Positions 9,165 to 20,270 of a DNA stretch of 64,000 nucleotides are shown here, in pieces. A program made the translations under genes and the position numbers. Location: positions 148,604,808 through 148,668,807 of the forward strand of contig OW804095.1 in assembly GCA_942159475.1 (NCBI GenBank). The letters are read 5' to 3'. Each line of letters opens with the position of its first letter. Within the stretch, counting starts at the first letter, position 1. This DNA is from Sthenelais limicola. Lineage: Eukaryota; Annelida; Polychaeta; Phyllodocida; Sigalionidae. Below the pieces are notes generated by a model that searched no databases, was not told the origin of the DNA, and saw only the letters and a program-made list of their open reading frames with translations.

Positions 9165-12100
9165 CTGCTTGATAATTAGCTCTCTTGATGTGCTGTATCA
9201 GCGAGTCCCTGTTTGGAGGCATTGCAATTTCTGACTTTCTTGCAAAACGGAACATGTTATATCTTGCTTCATTGACACTGTCACTGTCCTGTTGTCCATA
9301 CAGCTGGCAGACAAACTTTTCTACTGATGACACAATATTTGGATTGAGGTCGAAATTTCCCCCAGTTCTTTGAAAGTAGAACACAGGTTCCTATCTTTCT
9401 GGATAATGCTTAAAGCTTTTTTCTTCCCTTTGCCATAAAAGGCACTTACGCTGTCACAGCCTGTCAGGCAATGGAGGCCCACCAATGCTTGGCAAACCTC
9501 AATACCAACAGTCTGTTTAATCAGGTTGAGATCAATTGTTCTAAGATTTACCCCTGTGCCTGTGTGGAAGTGGATCTTAGCAGGGATGATAGTTTGAAGA
9601 TACAATCCGATGATGAAGACATCAGTATCTGGACTTACTATTATGATGTCTGTGAGTGCATTGGTATTAGCTGCATATTTGGCATGAAGATACATCCTAG
9701 TGTCTGCCTCTTCCTGCGTAGAGTTGAGGTCTTCTACTTCATCCACTTGGACATTCTGATCTGCAGTGTTTCCAGAAGAAAACATGTGACACATGCTTCC
9801 ATGTGCGAGATAGACTTTTACACCTTTAAGTTCTGATATAGTCATCTTGCTCCATGTCTCAAACAAGAATTCAATAAGAGATTCCTTGTTTTGTCCCTCT
9901 GAAAGAAATCTTTTCCACTGTTGGGGGAGTGCTTGACCATAAGTGCGTATCACCTGAGATCCACATGCAGCTCTTTGTGCACGTTCAGCATTCTTGATTG
10001 ACACCTGTCTGTAGGTGTCTGTGACAAAGTGGATTTCTTCTGAGCTGTTTGCTTTTGCTCTGTTGACCAAGCACTGAAGTAGAACATGGGCTAGATTTAG
10101 GAATGTCCGCTTGCCTTGGAGTTTGTTGATGTTGAGTTGCTGTATGGTTGCCATGCCATCAATGATGTAAATGCCACCTTGAGGTACTCCAACAACTGGT
10201 TGCTCATCAGGCTGATTCTCAAGAGCATGCAAAAGATTAGCTTTATTGGTCTTTACAAGACCTCCATGTGTAGTAGCCATAGGGAGAGGTAAGGGTCCAA
10301 GAGTGTAGGTGAGAAGCTCCTGAAGATCTATCTTGCGGTATCTTCCAATGACAACAAGTCTTGCCAAGAGGTTCCTGTCAGCTTTCAGTGAGACTTCTTT
10401 TCCACAGGCTTTAGATTTCACTGTTTTTGACATGTTCGAGAAAGTATTCAGTTTCAGCTTTCTCACACTCTCAAATAGGTCAACTTCTTCTGACATCCGT
10501 TGTTCACACAGCTTGATGAACTCGGCTTCTCCCCTATCATGTGCCATCCTTATATCATCCTGCACCTTAGCTGAAGCAACAACACCTGATGTAATATGGA
10601 CCAAATCCTCTTCCTCATATTCAAATGGATTGACCATGGCATTGGTAGTCTCTATTATTTTCAGTACATGAGATCTGTCTTGCACGGCTCGACTAGGTAG
10701 AAGGTCTTTTTGTGTTGTACTGCGTTCACCTTTCCCAGCCATAACTTCACATTCTCTTGAAATTGCTCCTCGTGCATGGTGTGACCATATCCACCTATTG
10801 ACAGTGCCTTTGCTTGTTGTAAAGCCAGTCATGCCACCTTTTGTCTTGGAGTCTCGATTTGCAGTTTGCTCAATTGTCTGGTCACAAGCTATTTGGGCAA
10901 ATGCTCTGTCACTTCTCTGAACAACAAACTCTCCTTCCATACATTTCTGATATATTGCTGGATGAGTGTGTATGAGGTCAACCATTTCCATCCAATAAAC
11001 AGGCAGATATCTGCTGTAATTGATGTGGTCATAGGCAAAGATCCAGGGTAGCATGCACCGTACACTGGCGAGATGTAGCTCCCAATTTCCCTCCCGAATT
11101 CCTCTCAGAAATAGGAGCAGTGCCCCCACCATGTCACAATATGAACTCCAAAATGCAAAGGTTTGCTTGTGGTAATTAACCTTGATGAAGTATTCATATG
11201 AAGCCTGGAATTTCTGGAAACGTTCACTGTTTATCAGGTCATGGTACTCTGGTTTGGGGAATGCTTTCTGCATGTCTGTCACTAGCTGTCTTGTCAGCTG
11301 TGCCTCACCATCACAAAGGCTATTTAGATAGCTCTCCAGACGCATCAGTTGGAAAGCCTCAGCCATCAATTTGTGTGCCCGTACAGCCCTGTTGTAGTGC
11401 TTCCCACTCATCACAGCATTTATTGATCCTGTTGCTACTACCTCCGACTCAATGAGTATGTCCTGCAAACCAGCATCTTTGAATCGTGCACCAAGACAAC
11501 CTAAAAAAGACATGGCAGTATGAAAAGCTCCAAGTCGTAAGACAAGTCTCTTCATGAACTGGGAATTACTCCACCTGATTATTTGTGCCTTTGAGTAGAT
11601 GGCCTGGTCCATCACAATAATAACTGCTTGTAACCCTAACTTGTCTGCAATTCCAACACTTCTCTGCAGAATTGTCAGGACAGTGTCCATTTCGGTTGGA
11701 CTTGCATCAATTATTGGCAGATAACCAATCGCTGATTCTGCAGGAACTTCTAGTGTTGAAAGCAATTGGTTGAATCCTGTCCATGATGGAAGCTTGTGAG
11801 TGCCTTGGATGTTGAACTTTGTGATGTTATAGGCCAGATCTAAATCCCTAGGCCACTTCAGCATTGGGGCATAGGTTGAAGCTTGTAGGGATATTGCAGT
11901 TCCAAAAGATTTGGGGCCTTCCTTTTTACCGCCATAATATTTTGCAAGATGCAATTGTGGAGGGAGCACTGATCGTTCTCTTGTCCTTTTCTGGGGAGGT
12001 ATTTCAACTTGGTTTTCTTCACTTGGTTCACCACTACGCTGGACAACTATCCCATTGGTGTTATGGGTTGTCCCTGCCCCTGTCAGTGTCTCTTCACCAA

Positions 12101-13399
12101 AATCATTATTGTCAAACACCAATATTGTGTGCTGCCCAGGGTGTATTTCAGGTGGTAGTGCGTTATCCCCACGAATCATTTCTCGTTCAGCAATTGCCGA
12201 GTCATGGTTGAGTACTACTGAGTGGGATACACAGTGGCCCAATCCATTCAGCAGGCCTATTAACTGGGCTGAACCTGTAATATGACGCACAGTCATTGCA
12301 AGAGACATGTGTTTTGGCAATTGCTTTCTTCCTTTTGATTGAAGGTAAATTATATCTTGGGCAATTGAAAGGATCTTACGGTTTGTGTCTGAAGGAACAG
12401 ACACATGTTCTTCTATGCAGATGTCATCTGATGCTCCCACTGTCCAAGCAATAAAGTTGTACAAGCTAGGAGGAACTATCTCAGCAGCAGTTTTGAGTGT
12501 CAGGTGTTCTGCTGTTGGAGGCCAAGGCATATTGGATTGACACTCTGTAATTTTATATCTCAAGTTGACAGCTGTCATGTATGCCTCATTACGTTCTGTC
12601 TAGTAGTCTGCCCAATTTCCTTGTCCTTGTCTGGGAGGAGATGAGGATTCTTTTTCATCATCAGTCGTTGATGCTGTTTCTGTATCAGTTGCAGTGTATA
12701 TTTCTTCATGGAGTAACTGTCTATCCTCCACTAACTCTTCTTTGGATATATCATTCACATACACAAGATGACCTTGACTTCGCATGTGAGGTTGGAGAAA
12801 GCACAATTGGGGAAAGGTTTTCTGTAGCCGTGCCTTCAAATTGCCAGTTTTGTATGTACTGGCATCTACACTGTGAGTTGCCTTTACTTGCTTGATGAAC
12901 ATTTGATTGAGTTTGTTCAGCCTGTATACTTCTTTGTTGTCAATTATTCTTGTTTTGACTGTATTGCAAAAGATACTATATGCTTCTGAGTATTTTGTGT
13001 CTTCTGCAGTTCTGGTTTCACTATTGGAATGATAACTTAAATATCGAGTATATTCCTTGTAGCAGGAGGCGTGATATTGCACTTCTATGGCAACACAATC
13101 TTTCCCTTCAATTTGGCTAAGAAGTTCAATGTTGTTATTATCCTTTGCCGCCTGAAGTAATGGACCTGCCTGTATCGTCGAACATTTGGTCAAGCCTTCC
13201 TTATTTCGTTTCCTGGTTTGTCGACAAGTGAGCACTTTGTCCTTCTTACAAATTATACACATGCTTGGTAACACATATCGTGACCTTGCCTGCCATTTCT
13301 TTCTTGACAAAACTGAGCTTGAGCGTAGATGATGCTTTGCCTGTGGTTCAGTGTCTTCATCTGGAATGTCCGTAATGATGCCAATTTCACTACTTGATC
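9165..13399 (-). pseudogene. Main exon of a PIN/FEN1-like uncharacterised protein; one TAG, one 1-nt loss
   Basis: A single 4.2-kb exon begins after a polypyrimidine/CAG acceptor at 13400 and ends at the donor at 9164. The N-terminal part has CIICKK followed by YHASCYKEYTR, a Cys/His zinc-binding-like block. The C-terminal part has EADTRMYLHAKYA (residue ~957 of the long ORF), SPDTDVFIIG (~982) and LTGCDSVSAFYGKGK (~1047-1061). These are the spaced acidic residues and the GCD/GKGK helix-hairpin-type segment of FEN1/XPG PIN-like nucleases. Frame damage is minimal. A TAG at 12602-12600 separates 289 codons from 1,093 further codons in the same frame. A G-run at 9361-9357 is one base short, so the last 65 codons sit in the next frame. 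Either a very recent pseudogene, an assembly error, or readthrough. Nuclease activity is inferred only from motifs. Confidence 0.75.
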
Positions 13400-13680
13400 C
13401 TGCAGTAGAAAATGGAAAAATAAAAATAATTTTGTGTGTGCTACAGCACAACCTGAAGTGAAAAAACAAAGCCTTGGCTCTTTGTGGTGATGGTATGGTG
13501 ATGTGCTTGGTGATTTTGTCCTACCTAGTGTTTTGTCCTACCAACTGTAAACTATCAGAGACAAACAAACCAGCTCTAGTTCCCCTTACAGACGTTACGG
13601 CCCACTTTTGCTTATTTTCAGACATTTGGGCCCACCTTTAGACCTAAAATTCAGACACTAGGGCCCACCCACAATATGTT
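13400..13680. repeat. Decayed tandem repeat next to the LINE 3' end
   Basis: Between about 13588 and 13680 three imperfect units share the pattern CAGAC(G/A)(T/C)T..GGCCCAC. A fourth such unit occurs at about 20284-20320, on the far side of the LINE. The LINE seems to have inserted within or beside this repeat. 13400-13587 holds only the start of the intron. Confidence 0.4.
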
Positions 13681-14488
13681 ATTATTATTATTATAATACT
13701 TTTATTCAAAGAAAGATTATACAGTTACATCGGTAAGGAGTTAGATTCGAAAGGGTTATACCCTCTGCCCACTCGCAGTTTTTCCTGATTGACCATAGAA
13801 TTGTCACTCCAATATTAAATCAATACAGTCAATTGATAAAAATACATGAAATTAATAATGCAGTTACAATATACCAATACATTTGTCAAAAGATGTCTCA
13901 ATTTCAATATCTACACAATAAAAGATGTATCAATCTCTACACAATGATATGAACCTTTGTTTGTAGTTAGGGTCAGAGTTACAGTACACCATTACATTCT
14001 TCGAATCGGTTCTTCAAAAATCTACACAATATTTAAATCCTTAGTGGGATATTAGGAAGAAAATTTGTTATTAATCTATACAATAATAATTTCCTTAATG
14101 TAACATTACTGAGAAGATTTGCCTTAAAATAACTGAGAACATTTGTCTTATAACCATTTGTTATCATAGTAGTCTAATGTCTTTTTTTTCAACCTTATGT
14201 TAAATTCTTTAATATCGTGTTATCAGAGTATTACATCGTTTACTAATTACCTTGGTTATGATACCTAAAGTTTATTCATATGAACTTTTTTATATCTTGC
14301 TTTTTTTGATGACCATACAATATGTGCCGGTCTTCAGTGTCAATAATACTTGTGACATTTCACTTTCAATGACAATTACCTCAATAAGATTATTCGTACT
14401 GGACAATAAACTGCAAATTAAGGATCAAGAAACGGAGCAATACATTTTAAATCAATCCCCTTCTTCTCCCCCCTATCTATATTCTCAA

Positions 14489-15250
14489 TCACTGATATTC
14501 CAATACAGTGCCCAAGAATATAAGTTGCAACCTTCTGTATAATCGATATATCGATCTTCTTTTATTCCTGGTTTTACATTCCAGTTTACAGTAATTATCC
14601 AGTAATTGAGTGCTAGAGAGCTTAGGTAGATGCAAAACAATTTTCAGCGCCGAATTTTGAAGAGTTTGTAGCTTTTTTAAATGATTCTGTGCTACCGAAC
14701 TGTAAAATATATCCCCATAATCAATTATGGGCAGGATCATAGTTTTATAAATAGTCAGCAGTGTTTCCTTACTGCAGATTCTATAAAGTTTGGAGAGGGC
14801 CTTTATTTTGGCTCTTACAGTGTTCACCTTTTTTACCATAAATCTATTGAAATTGAGTTGTCTGTCTATCTCTATACCGAGATATTTGTAGTTGGATACA
14901 TTTTCAAGTTCTTGTTCATTTATTACATACAGAGTGCTATTTTTTGGATCTTCTCTTGACCTAATAGTTAAACTTTTGCATTTCTTTATATTCAAAGAAA
15001 TTTTGTTGTCCGCGCACCAATTAACTATTCTAATTAAATCATCCTGTAGTGAAACTATACTGTCACCTTTCAGTGTTCTATCTGCATACAAAACCGTATC
15101 GTCCGCAAATAATTGGACGTGGCTATTTTTTACAACATAGTCTAAGTCATTGATGTATAAACAGAAAAGAAGCGGTCCCAAAGAGGTCCCTTGTGGAACT
15201 CCACAGGTAACCGGTTTGAGAGTGGAACAGCATCCATTTGCTAATACATA
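14489..15250 (-). pseudogene. LINE reverse transcriptase, C-terminal part
   Basis: Translation gives CGVPQGTSLGPLLF, then YINDLDY, then LFADDTVLYAD, in which FADD is the catalytic metal-binding box. KYLGIEID and the thumb-like LYRICSKETLLTIYKTMI follow. The N-terminal half of the same RT is found at 17915-18444, beyond the insertion. The reading is open from the junction to a stop at 14489 with no internal break. As part of a split gene it cannot make a full protein. Confidence 0.85.
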
Positions 15251-15253
15251 CAG

Positions 15254-15393
15254 GATAAGTCACTAGTGGGTCTGAAGGAGCGGGAATATCGCACGAGTTG
15301 CAACCGCGCAACACACGAAGCGAAGCTGAGTGTGTTGCGCGGTTGCAACGAGTGCGATATTCCCAGCTCCTTCAGACCCACATGTGATTTATC
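15254..15393. repeat. Near-perfect 140-bp palindrome
   Basis: Arms 15254-15316 and 15330-15393 pair with one indel and a few mismatches around a 13-nt loop (gaagcgaagctga at 15317-15329). The inner arm contains GTTGCAACCGCGCAACACAC and is far more GC-rich than its neighbourhood. It sits at the very end of the block that interrupts the LINE. It could be a foldback/MITE or the terminal recognition structure of the Crypton. Confidence 0.85.
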
Positions 15394-16187
15394 TGATTTA
15401 TTATATATGCTTTGTATGAAGTTGAACTATGCATATTTTGCAGAAATATTATTAAATTGCGATCTAATGTGACCCTGGCATTTCCCACTTACTCACACAC
15501 TTCTTAGTATCACTACGCAAGGCGCGCATTAATTTGTTCGAATTGGGTTATGGCAGGAAAGTGACGAATTTCGAGAGAAAAATAGTACACATTGTCAAAT
15601 CAATTTAAGTAATTTCCACGACTTTAAATCTTTTTAAACCCGCAATACTGCTTTAACAAATGTTGAACTTAAGTAAATATGCACAAACTTTTGTTTATTT
15701 CTTCATTTGGTAGACATTTTACGTTTCTACCTACGCTGCTTTTTCTTACGGCAAGTTACGCTCGGCAGCGCTGTCACCAACCTATATTTTTGTGTTAGGC
15801 ATGCTGTCAGTATTAACTTGATGGACTTCGGATTTACAGCTGGGATTTACGGTGCTCTTTCTGAGATTATTGCTAGGAAATTACATTGCACAGGACGTTT
15901 TACTACTTTTCGTTTGTTGTGGTGAAATACTTCTTAGATATTCTTATAAAGAAAAGGAGGAAGTCAACTTTGGAACATGTTCGCACTGGCGAAGGTAAGA
16001 AACTTTTATTTCGGGAACTGTAACATGTGTATGATTAACAACCTCTTGACAATCCATTTCAATGGAAACGATTCAATTTAAAACATATAGGAATACGTTG
16101 AGGTAATACTTTAGCAGTAACAAATGTCACTAGTGCCAATGGTAAATGTAACATTGATAATTAATTAAGTTATGACGACTCTCTGAA
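15394..16187. other. Downstream non-coding part of the Crypton block
   Basis: About 800 bp between the recombinase stop and the palindrome. One plus-strand open stretch (15707-15925) has no recognisable motifs and is not called. Confidence 0.5.
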
Positions 16188-17720
16188 CTAGTTTGTCTCA
16201 GCCTCTGGGAGTGCACCTGACACCTCACCAGTGGCGCTGTCAATGTCAACAGACACACGTGGGGCTTTGGTTGGTGATGGGTCAAAGTTGAAGCATAATT
16301 GACAATTATTTAAGGTGGCTCCCGCAAACATTCCTCTGAGCATGGTTTGCTTTGAATTCATCTGCATTTGTGTTTCAGGCACTGCAAGTGCACCTGCACT
16401 TGGATCATTTGCTGGCCGTGGATGTGGCAATGCTGGGACGGGACGATGACCTGTTGCTGCCGAAGGTAGGGAACTTGGCCTCTCTCCCTCCGGTAATGAG
16501 AGTATTTTTGACATTGCGACCTGCTGTTTCTTGGACGCAATGCAGTAGTTGTTTATACTCGCAACATTTTTGTGCCCACTTAGTTGTGCTACTGTATTAG
16601 GGTGCACCCCTGCCTCTACAAGCCTGGTGCACATCGTTTTTCTTAGGCTGTGGTTGGTTTTTCTTCCCTGGATCCCTGCCTTCGCAGCCATTTTCTTCAT
16701 CATACCCATGATTGTATTGATTCCAAGGGCTGATCTTTTATACCAAATGAAGTCATCAGATTTTCGTGCATGGTTGATGGCTATGTAAAAATCACTGTTT
16801 GGATCCAACATTTCCACTGGTCTACGCCTCATATAATTTTCCCAAATTCTGACAGGGCATCTGTGTGGTGGTGCCTCAACGTTCTCATACATCTTCGGGG
16901 CAAAGGCTCTGATATGCCCATGAACATTACTGCCATCCCTTGTTTTACTTAAACGTTCATTAAACTCAAGAAAACGGCCATATTCATCTGATTTGAGTGC
17001 AAGGTCTCCCCACTTCAGTTGTTTATTTTCATGGTTACCTCTAAACCCAAGCAGCTTTGTGTTGAAAAACCATACGGTATTCAGTAAACTTTCAGGACTA
17101 TGGTCTCCCAACTGTCCCGTTGACCATAAAAGCTCTTCCTCCTCCTCAGTTAAACACTCACTTTTATTAGGTCGATTACCTAGACCTGATTCCTTTAGAG
17201 TTTTTCTTTGAGACTCAATCACTTTCCTTGACATCTCAAAGTCGGGACTTGTTATTAAACTACAATCATAATCTTTTTCTTTCAGGAAACGTTCAACCCC
17301 TCTATGCCATGCAGTAATGGAGTCTGGCTGGTAATTTGAGCCATCGGGCTTCTTCATTTCAAGAACATAGTGACCAATATATTTATCAAGACGACTTGGC
17401 TCTAGTTTTTCGATCTCTTCATGGATTCCTGCAAAAATAAATATGTGCGGTATTTAGAACATTGATATACATGTACTTTAATTAGCCCACTGTAATTTTG
17501 CACAGGTGGAAATGCTAGTAAATTCTGTGTACCGACTTTGTAATCATGACATGAATCTCATATAGTTTAGATTAAAATAAAAGAACTTTTTATACATACC
17601 TTTGCTTTCAAGCCATTCTTTTAGTCTAATGTGAGAGGTTTCTGTTGCTTTGACGGTGTTTATATTTCGTTTACCATCAATAAATTTCTTTAATGCCTGA
17701 TCGTCGTCAATCCCCGCCAT
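16188..17720 (-). CDS. Crypton tyrosine recombinase, two exons, intact
   Basis: Exon 1 is 17720-17600 (ATG in good context, aacATGG) and exon 2 is 17428-16188. The 171-bp intron has GTATGT..TGCAG ends and phase 1, giving 453 codons with no break. The join reads WLESKGIHEEIEKLEPSR, a continuous N-terminal core-binding domain. Residues 129-153 carry the TEEEEELLW..GQLGDH block typical of Crypton/DUF3504-type recombinases. The catalytic residues of tyrosine recombinases can be placed: Arg170 (LGFRGNHE), His300 and Arg303 (NHSLRK), His326 (LSGHKN) and nucleophile Tyr335 (INNY). The lysine of the beta-hairpin was not assigned. The C-terminal tail (365-453) is Pro-rich with a C-x2-C. The protein should cut and rejoin DNA through a 3'-phosphotyrosine to mobilise the element. 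A domesticated relative of ZMYM/QRICH1/KCTD1-type DUF3504 proteins is the alternative, but its position inside a LINE favours a mobile copy. Confidence 0.88.
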
Positions 17721-17810
17721 GTTGCAGACGATAATTCTCAGCCTCTCCTGAAAGTAGTCCCGGCGTTAGGCTCGCACTTGTTATCCGTAGCTGGGTGCCG
17801 CACTTTTTCC
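17721..17810. other. Crypton 5' leader
   Basis: Short segment between the recombinase ATG and the hairpins. No TATA box was recognised. Confidence 0.4.
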
Positions 17811-17888
17811 CGTATACAACTCCACACTGGAGTGCAGTGTGGAGTTGTATACGGACACAACGTATACAACTCTACAATACGTTGTGTC
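17811..17888. repeat. Two adjacent perfect hairpins upstream of the Crypton gene
   Basis: Hairpin 1: 18-bp arms 17811-17828 (cgtatacaactccacact) and 17836-17853, loop of 7. Hairpin 2: 12-bp arms 17854-17865 (gacacaacgtat) and 17877-17888, spacer of 11. The motif CGTATACAACTC recurs in both. They lie about 90 bp upstream of the ATG and about 30 bp from the LINE junction, a position suited to recombinase binding or promoter control. Function is inference. Confidence 0.85.
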
Positions 17889-17914
17889 AACGCCAACGCG
17901 TATATAATAAATTT

Positions 17915-18560
17915 TGATATCGATTAGACAGGTAATTTTTAAACCAACCTATTGACTGTTCATCCAGACCATACCTTTCGAGTTTCTTAATTAATAAATC
18001 ATGATTCACCGTATCGAAGGCTTTCTTAAAATCAAGGAAAATAAGGTCTGTAGCTTTTTTGTTATTAAGGTTATAGTATACTCTTTCTAATAATTTATCA
18101 TGTGCATCGACTATAGACCTTTCTTTCCTGAATCCGTATTGGTTTTCAGTGAGAAGATTGTTTGATTCTAGATAGTTCGCTAACTGAGTCTGGATACAGC
18201 TCTCTAAGATTTTAGCTGGTAAGCTAATACAAGATATCGGGCAGTAATTCCCAGGGTCATATTTATTGCCTTCTTTAAATAACGGTGTCACTTTGGCCTT
18301 TTTAAAATCGTTCGGTATTACTTTACTCTCGAGACTTAAATTAAATAGGTATGCAAATTGAGAGCTTAACGCTCTCATGCACGGTTTCATGATTTTTGTT
18401 GGTAGGTATTCTAAGCCAGAAGCCTTGAAATTTCCTACCTTCAAAAGTGCTATTTCTATACTTGTTTCATTTATTTTTGTGAAACTGAAGTAGTTTTTTG
18501 GTTGTATGAACTCTGGTACGGTTGTTTCATTTGTATTACCTGTCTTTACAATTTTACTGG
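17915..18560 (-). pseudogene. LINE reverse transcriptase, N-terminal part
   Basis: From 18444 the frame reads AKVTPLFKEGNKYDPGNYCPIS (fingers, with the usual 'P..K.gd...p.NYRPIS' form), NQYGFRKERSIVDA, and LDFKKAFDTVNHDLL (the first catalytic aspartate, FxKAFDTV), then YLSNRYQ. Directly upstream (18560-18444) a shifted frame continues the LINE protein. The RT then breaks off at about 17915 and resumes at 15250. Confidence 0.85.
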
Positions 18561-18564
18561 CGAG

Positions 18565-19854
18565 ATCGGCCCTACATTAACAAAGAAGTCATTCAGTGCC
18601 TCACTCGCATCCTTTCCCCGTAGTTTTGTGTTATTTTTTTCAATTAATATTTCATTTTTACTCTTTACATTTTTGTCAGATACCAATGGTTTTAAAATTT
18701 CCCAAAACTTATGTGGGTCTTATGTGGGCCTATTGTCATTAATTTGCGCCTTCAAGAATTTTTCTTTTGCCATTTTGACTTGTGTATTAACGTTAGTTCT
18801 GAGCTTTCTGGCTTTTTGCCAGTCTGCCTCATTACCAGTTTTTTTTGCAATTCTGAATGCTTTATCCCTATCTTTCCCGCTTTGAATAATATTTTTATCG
18901 TACCAGACTGGGGTTTTTCTAACATTCTTAAATTGTTTTATCGGACACATCCTATCTAAAATCGTGCATATTTTCTTATATATTATATTCCAACCAACAT
19001 TAACATCCCTGGTTTGATACAGTTCTGTCCAGTCCATGTCTGCTAGAATTTCGCCTAATATTTTTATATCTAAGAATTTGGTATTCCTTGCGGAAAAGGT
19101 TTCTACTTTATATCTTGTCTTTTCTTTCTTGATCTGAAGGTACACCGGTAGGTGATCGCTTATGTTTATGTTAAGTGTCCCCACCTGGTTGATGTTCTTG
19201 GTATTCGTATATATATGGTCTATTACGGTAGCTGATTTTTTACTTATCCTAGTTTTTTCTTTGACTATCTGTTGTAAGTTGAATTTTAGTAGCAAATTTT
19301 TTGAATAATTCCGCCCAGCTGATTTCCCTTCCTCTAAGTTTTGTGCGTCATAATTGAAATCGCCCATTATTAAGATTTCCTTAGCCGTTATAACTTTTTC
19401 AATTACTTTTTCTAAAATTTCTAAAGCCCTAGATAGGTTCCCCTGTGGGGGTCTGTATACATTCAAAATGACCTTACTCTTCATAAATTTCTTGTTTATT
19501 TCAAAAACCTGAATTTCAATATCCTTGTTTGATTCCCAAAGTTCTTCAAACCCTTTTGTGTTGATATCTATTGAGGAGTGTACGTAAGCTATTAAACCCC
19601 CCCCCCCCCCCTTCTTTTAACCTTCCTATCATACCTACATAAGTTGTAGCCACAACAGTTAAGCCTATCATCTGACGTCCCCCCGTTTAGCCAGGTTTCC
19701 TGGATTAATACCAGATATCGACCATAAACTTTTCAATTTGATTAAATTTTGGCATGATACTTCTAACATTCCACGTTACGAATTTTAGTCCCCTTAGATC
19801 TTTAAACATTTTTGAATCGTTACTGTCATCATTTATCCCATTTGTTTTATCCAT
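18565..19854 (-). pseudogene. LINE endonuclease domain and linker, frameshifted
   Basis: The ATG at 19854 opens the ORF; KFVTWNVRSIMPKF follows, then QETWLN in a shifted frame (shift near 19740). A run of 15 G (minus strand, 19611-19597) lies between this frame and the next. NVYRPPQGNL, IMGDFNYD, TVIDHIYTN and ISDHLPVY are successive APE-endonuclease motifs, the last containing the catalytic SDH. A microduplication of an ATGTGGGTCTT-like sequence near 18715 and a further shift near 18565 precede the RT. Lesions are few and partly at homopolymers, so the copy is either recent or affected by sequence error. Confidence 0.85.
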
Positions 19855-20270
19855 TACAAGTAATAATGTACATCAATAGCCCCTCTTTGTGTGGGCAACA
19901 TCCCTGAATCCCTAACATATATAAGCTAAATGAATAACAAAACCCTTTCCCCCCGGTACACGACCAGCTCCCTTTGTCTCCCATTGTCTTGATATCAATC
20001 TAACAATGTGTTATGAGAGATCGCATAGCCCTAGGACGATTAATTCAAGGAATTAGACTTTCAGCAGGGAATCAACATTTCTGTGATTCACTCGATTTCA
20101 CCTACTTATCTATCATTTACAATGCTTTACTTCACTATTCGATCAATTAATCATAAGCAATTAGCAATTTTGTATCATTCCCCAGTGGGTTGACATCTAT
20201 CTAGTATTGAATGATAATTTATTCGGATCCAGAGAGACTTTCAGGGTTCTGTTGAGCGCCTGTCCGTCTT

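Larger units (their letters stand above)
15251..17917 (-). mobile_element. Crypton-type insertion inside the LINE
   Basis: Both limits are set by the interrupted RT reading: LINE codons stop making RT sense after SNRYQ (about 17917) and resume at YVLANG (15250). The block carries a complete two-exon tyrosine recombinase on the minus strand, twin hairpins at its upstream end and a 140-bp palindrome at its downstream end. No flanking terminal inverted repeat or obvious target duplication was seen, which fits recombinase-mediated insertion. The tetranucleotide TATC occurs near both junctions. Whether the palindrome belongs to the element or is a separate small insertion is open. Confidence 0.7.
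13681..20270 (-). mobile_element. LINE (non-LTR retrotransposon) carrying a nested insertion
   Basis: On the minus strand the element runs from about 20270 through an endonuclease-RT ORF (19854 to 17915, resuming at 15250 to 14489) and an 0.8-kb 3' UTR to a (TAA)n tail at 13681-13696. The RT coding sequence is split by a 2.67-kb block (15251-17917). The 5' limit is approximate: about 400 bp upstream of the ORF has no coding character, and no ORF1 was found. Domain order EN then RT with a GVPQG..LGPLLF..YINDL motif places it in the broad Jockey/CR1/L2 group. No closer assignment is attempted. Confidence 0.75.
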
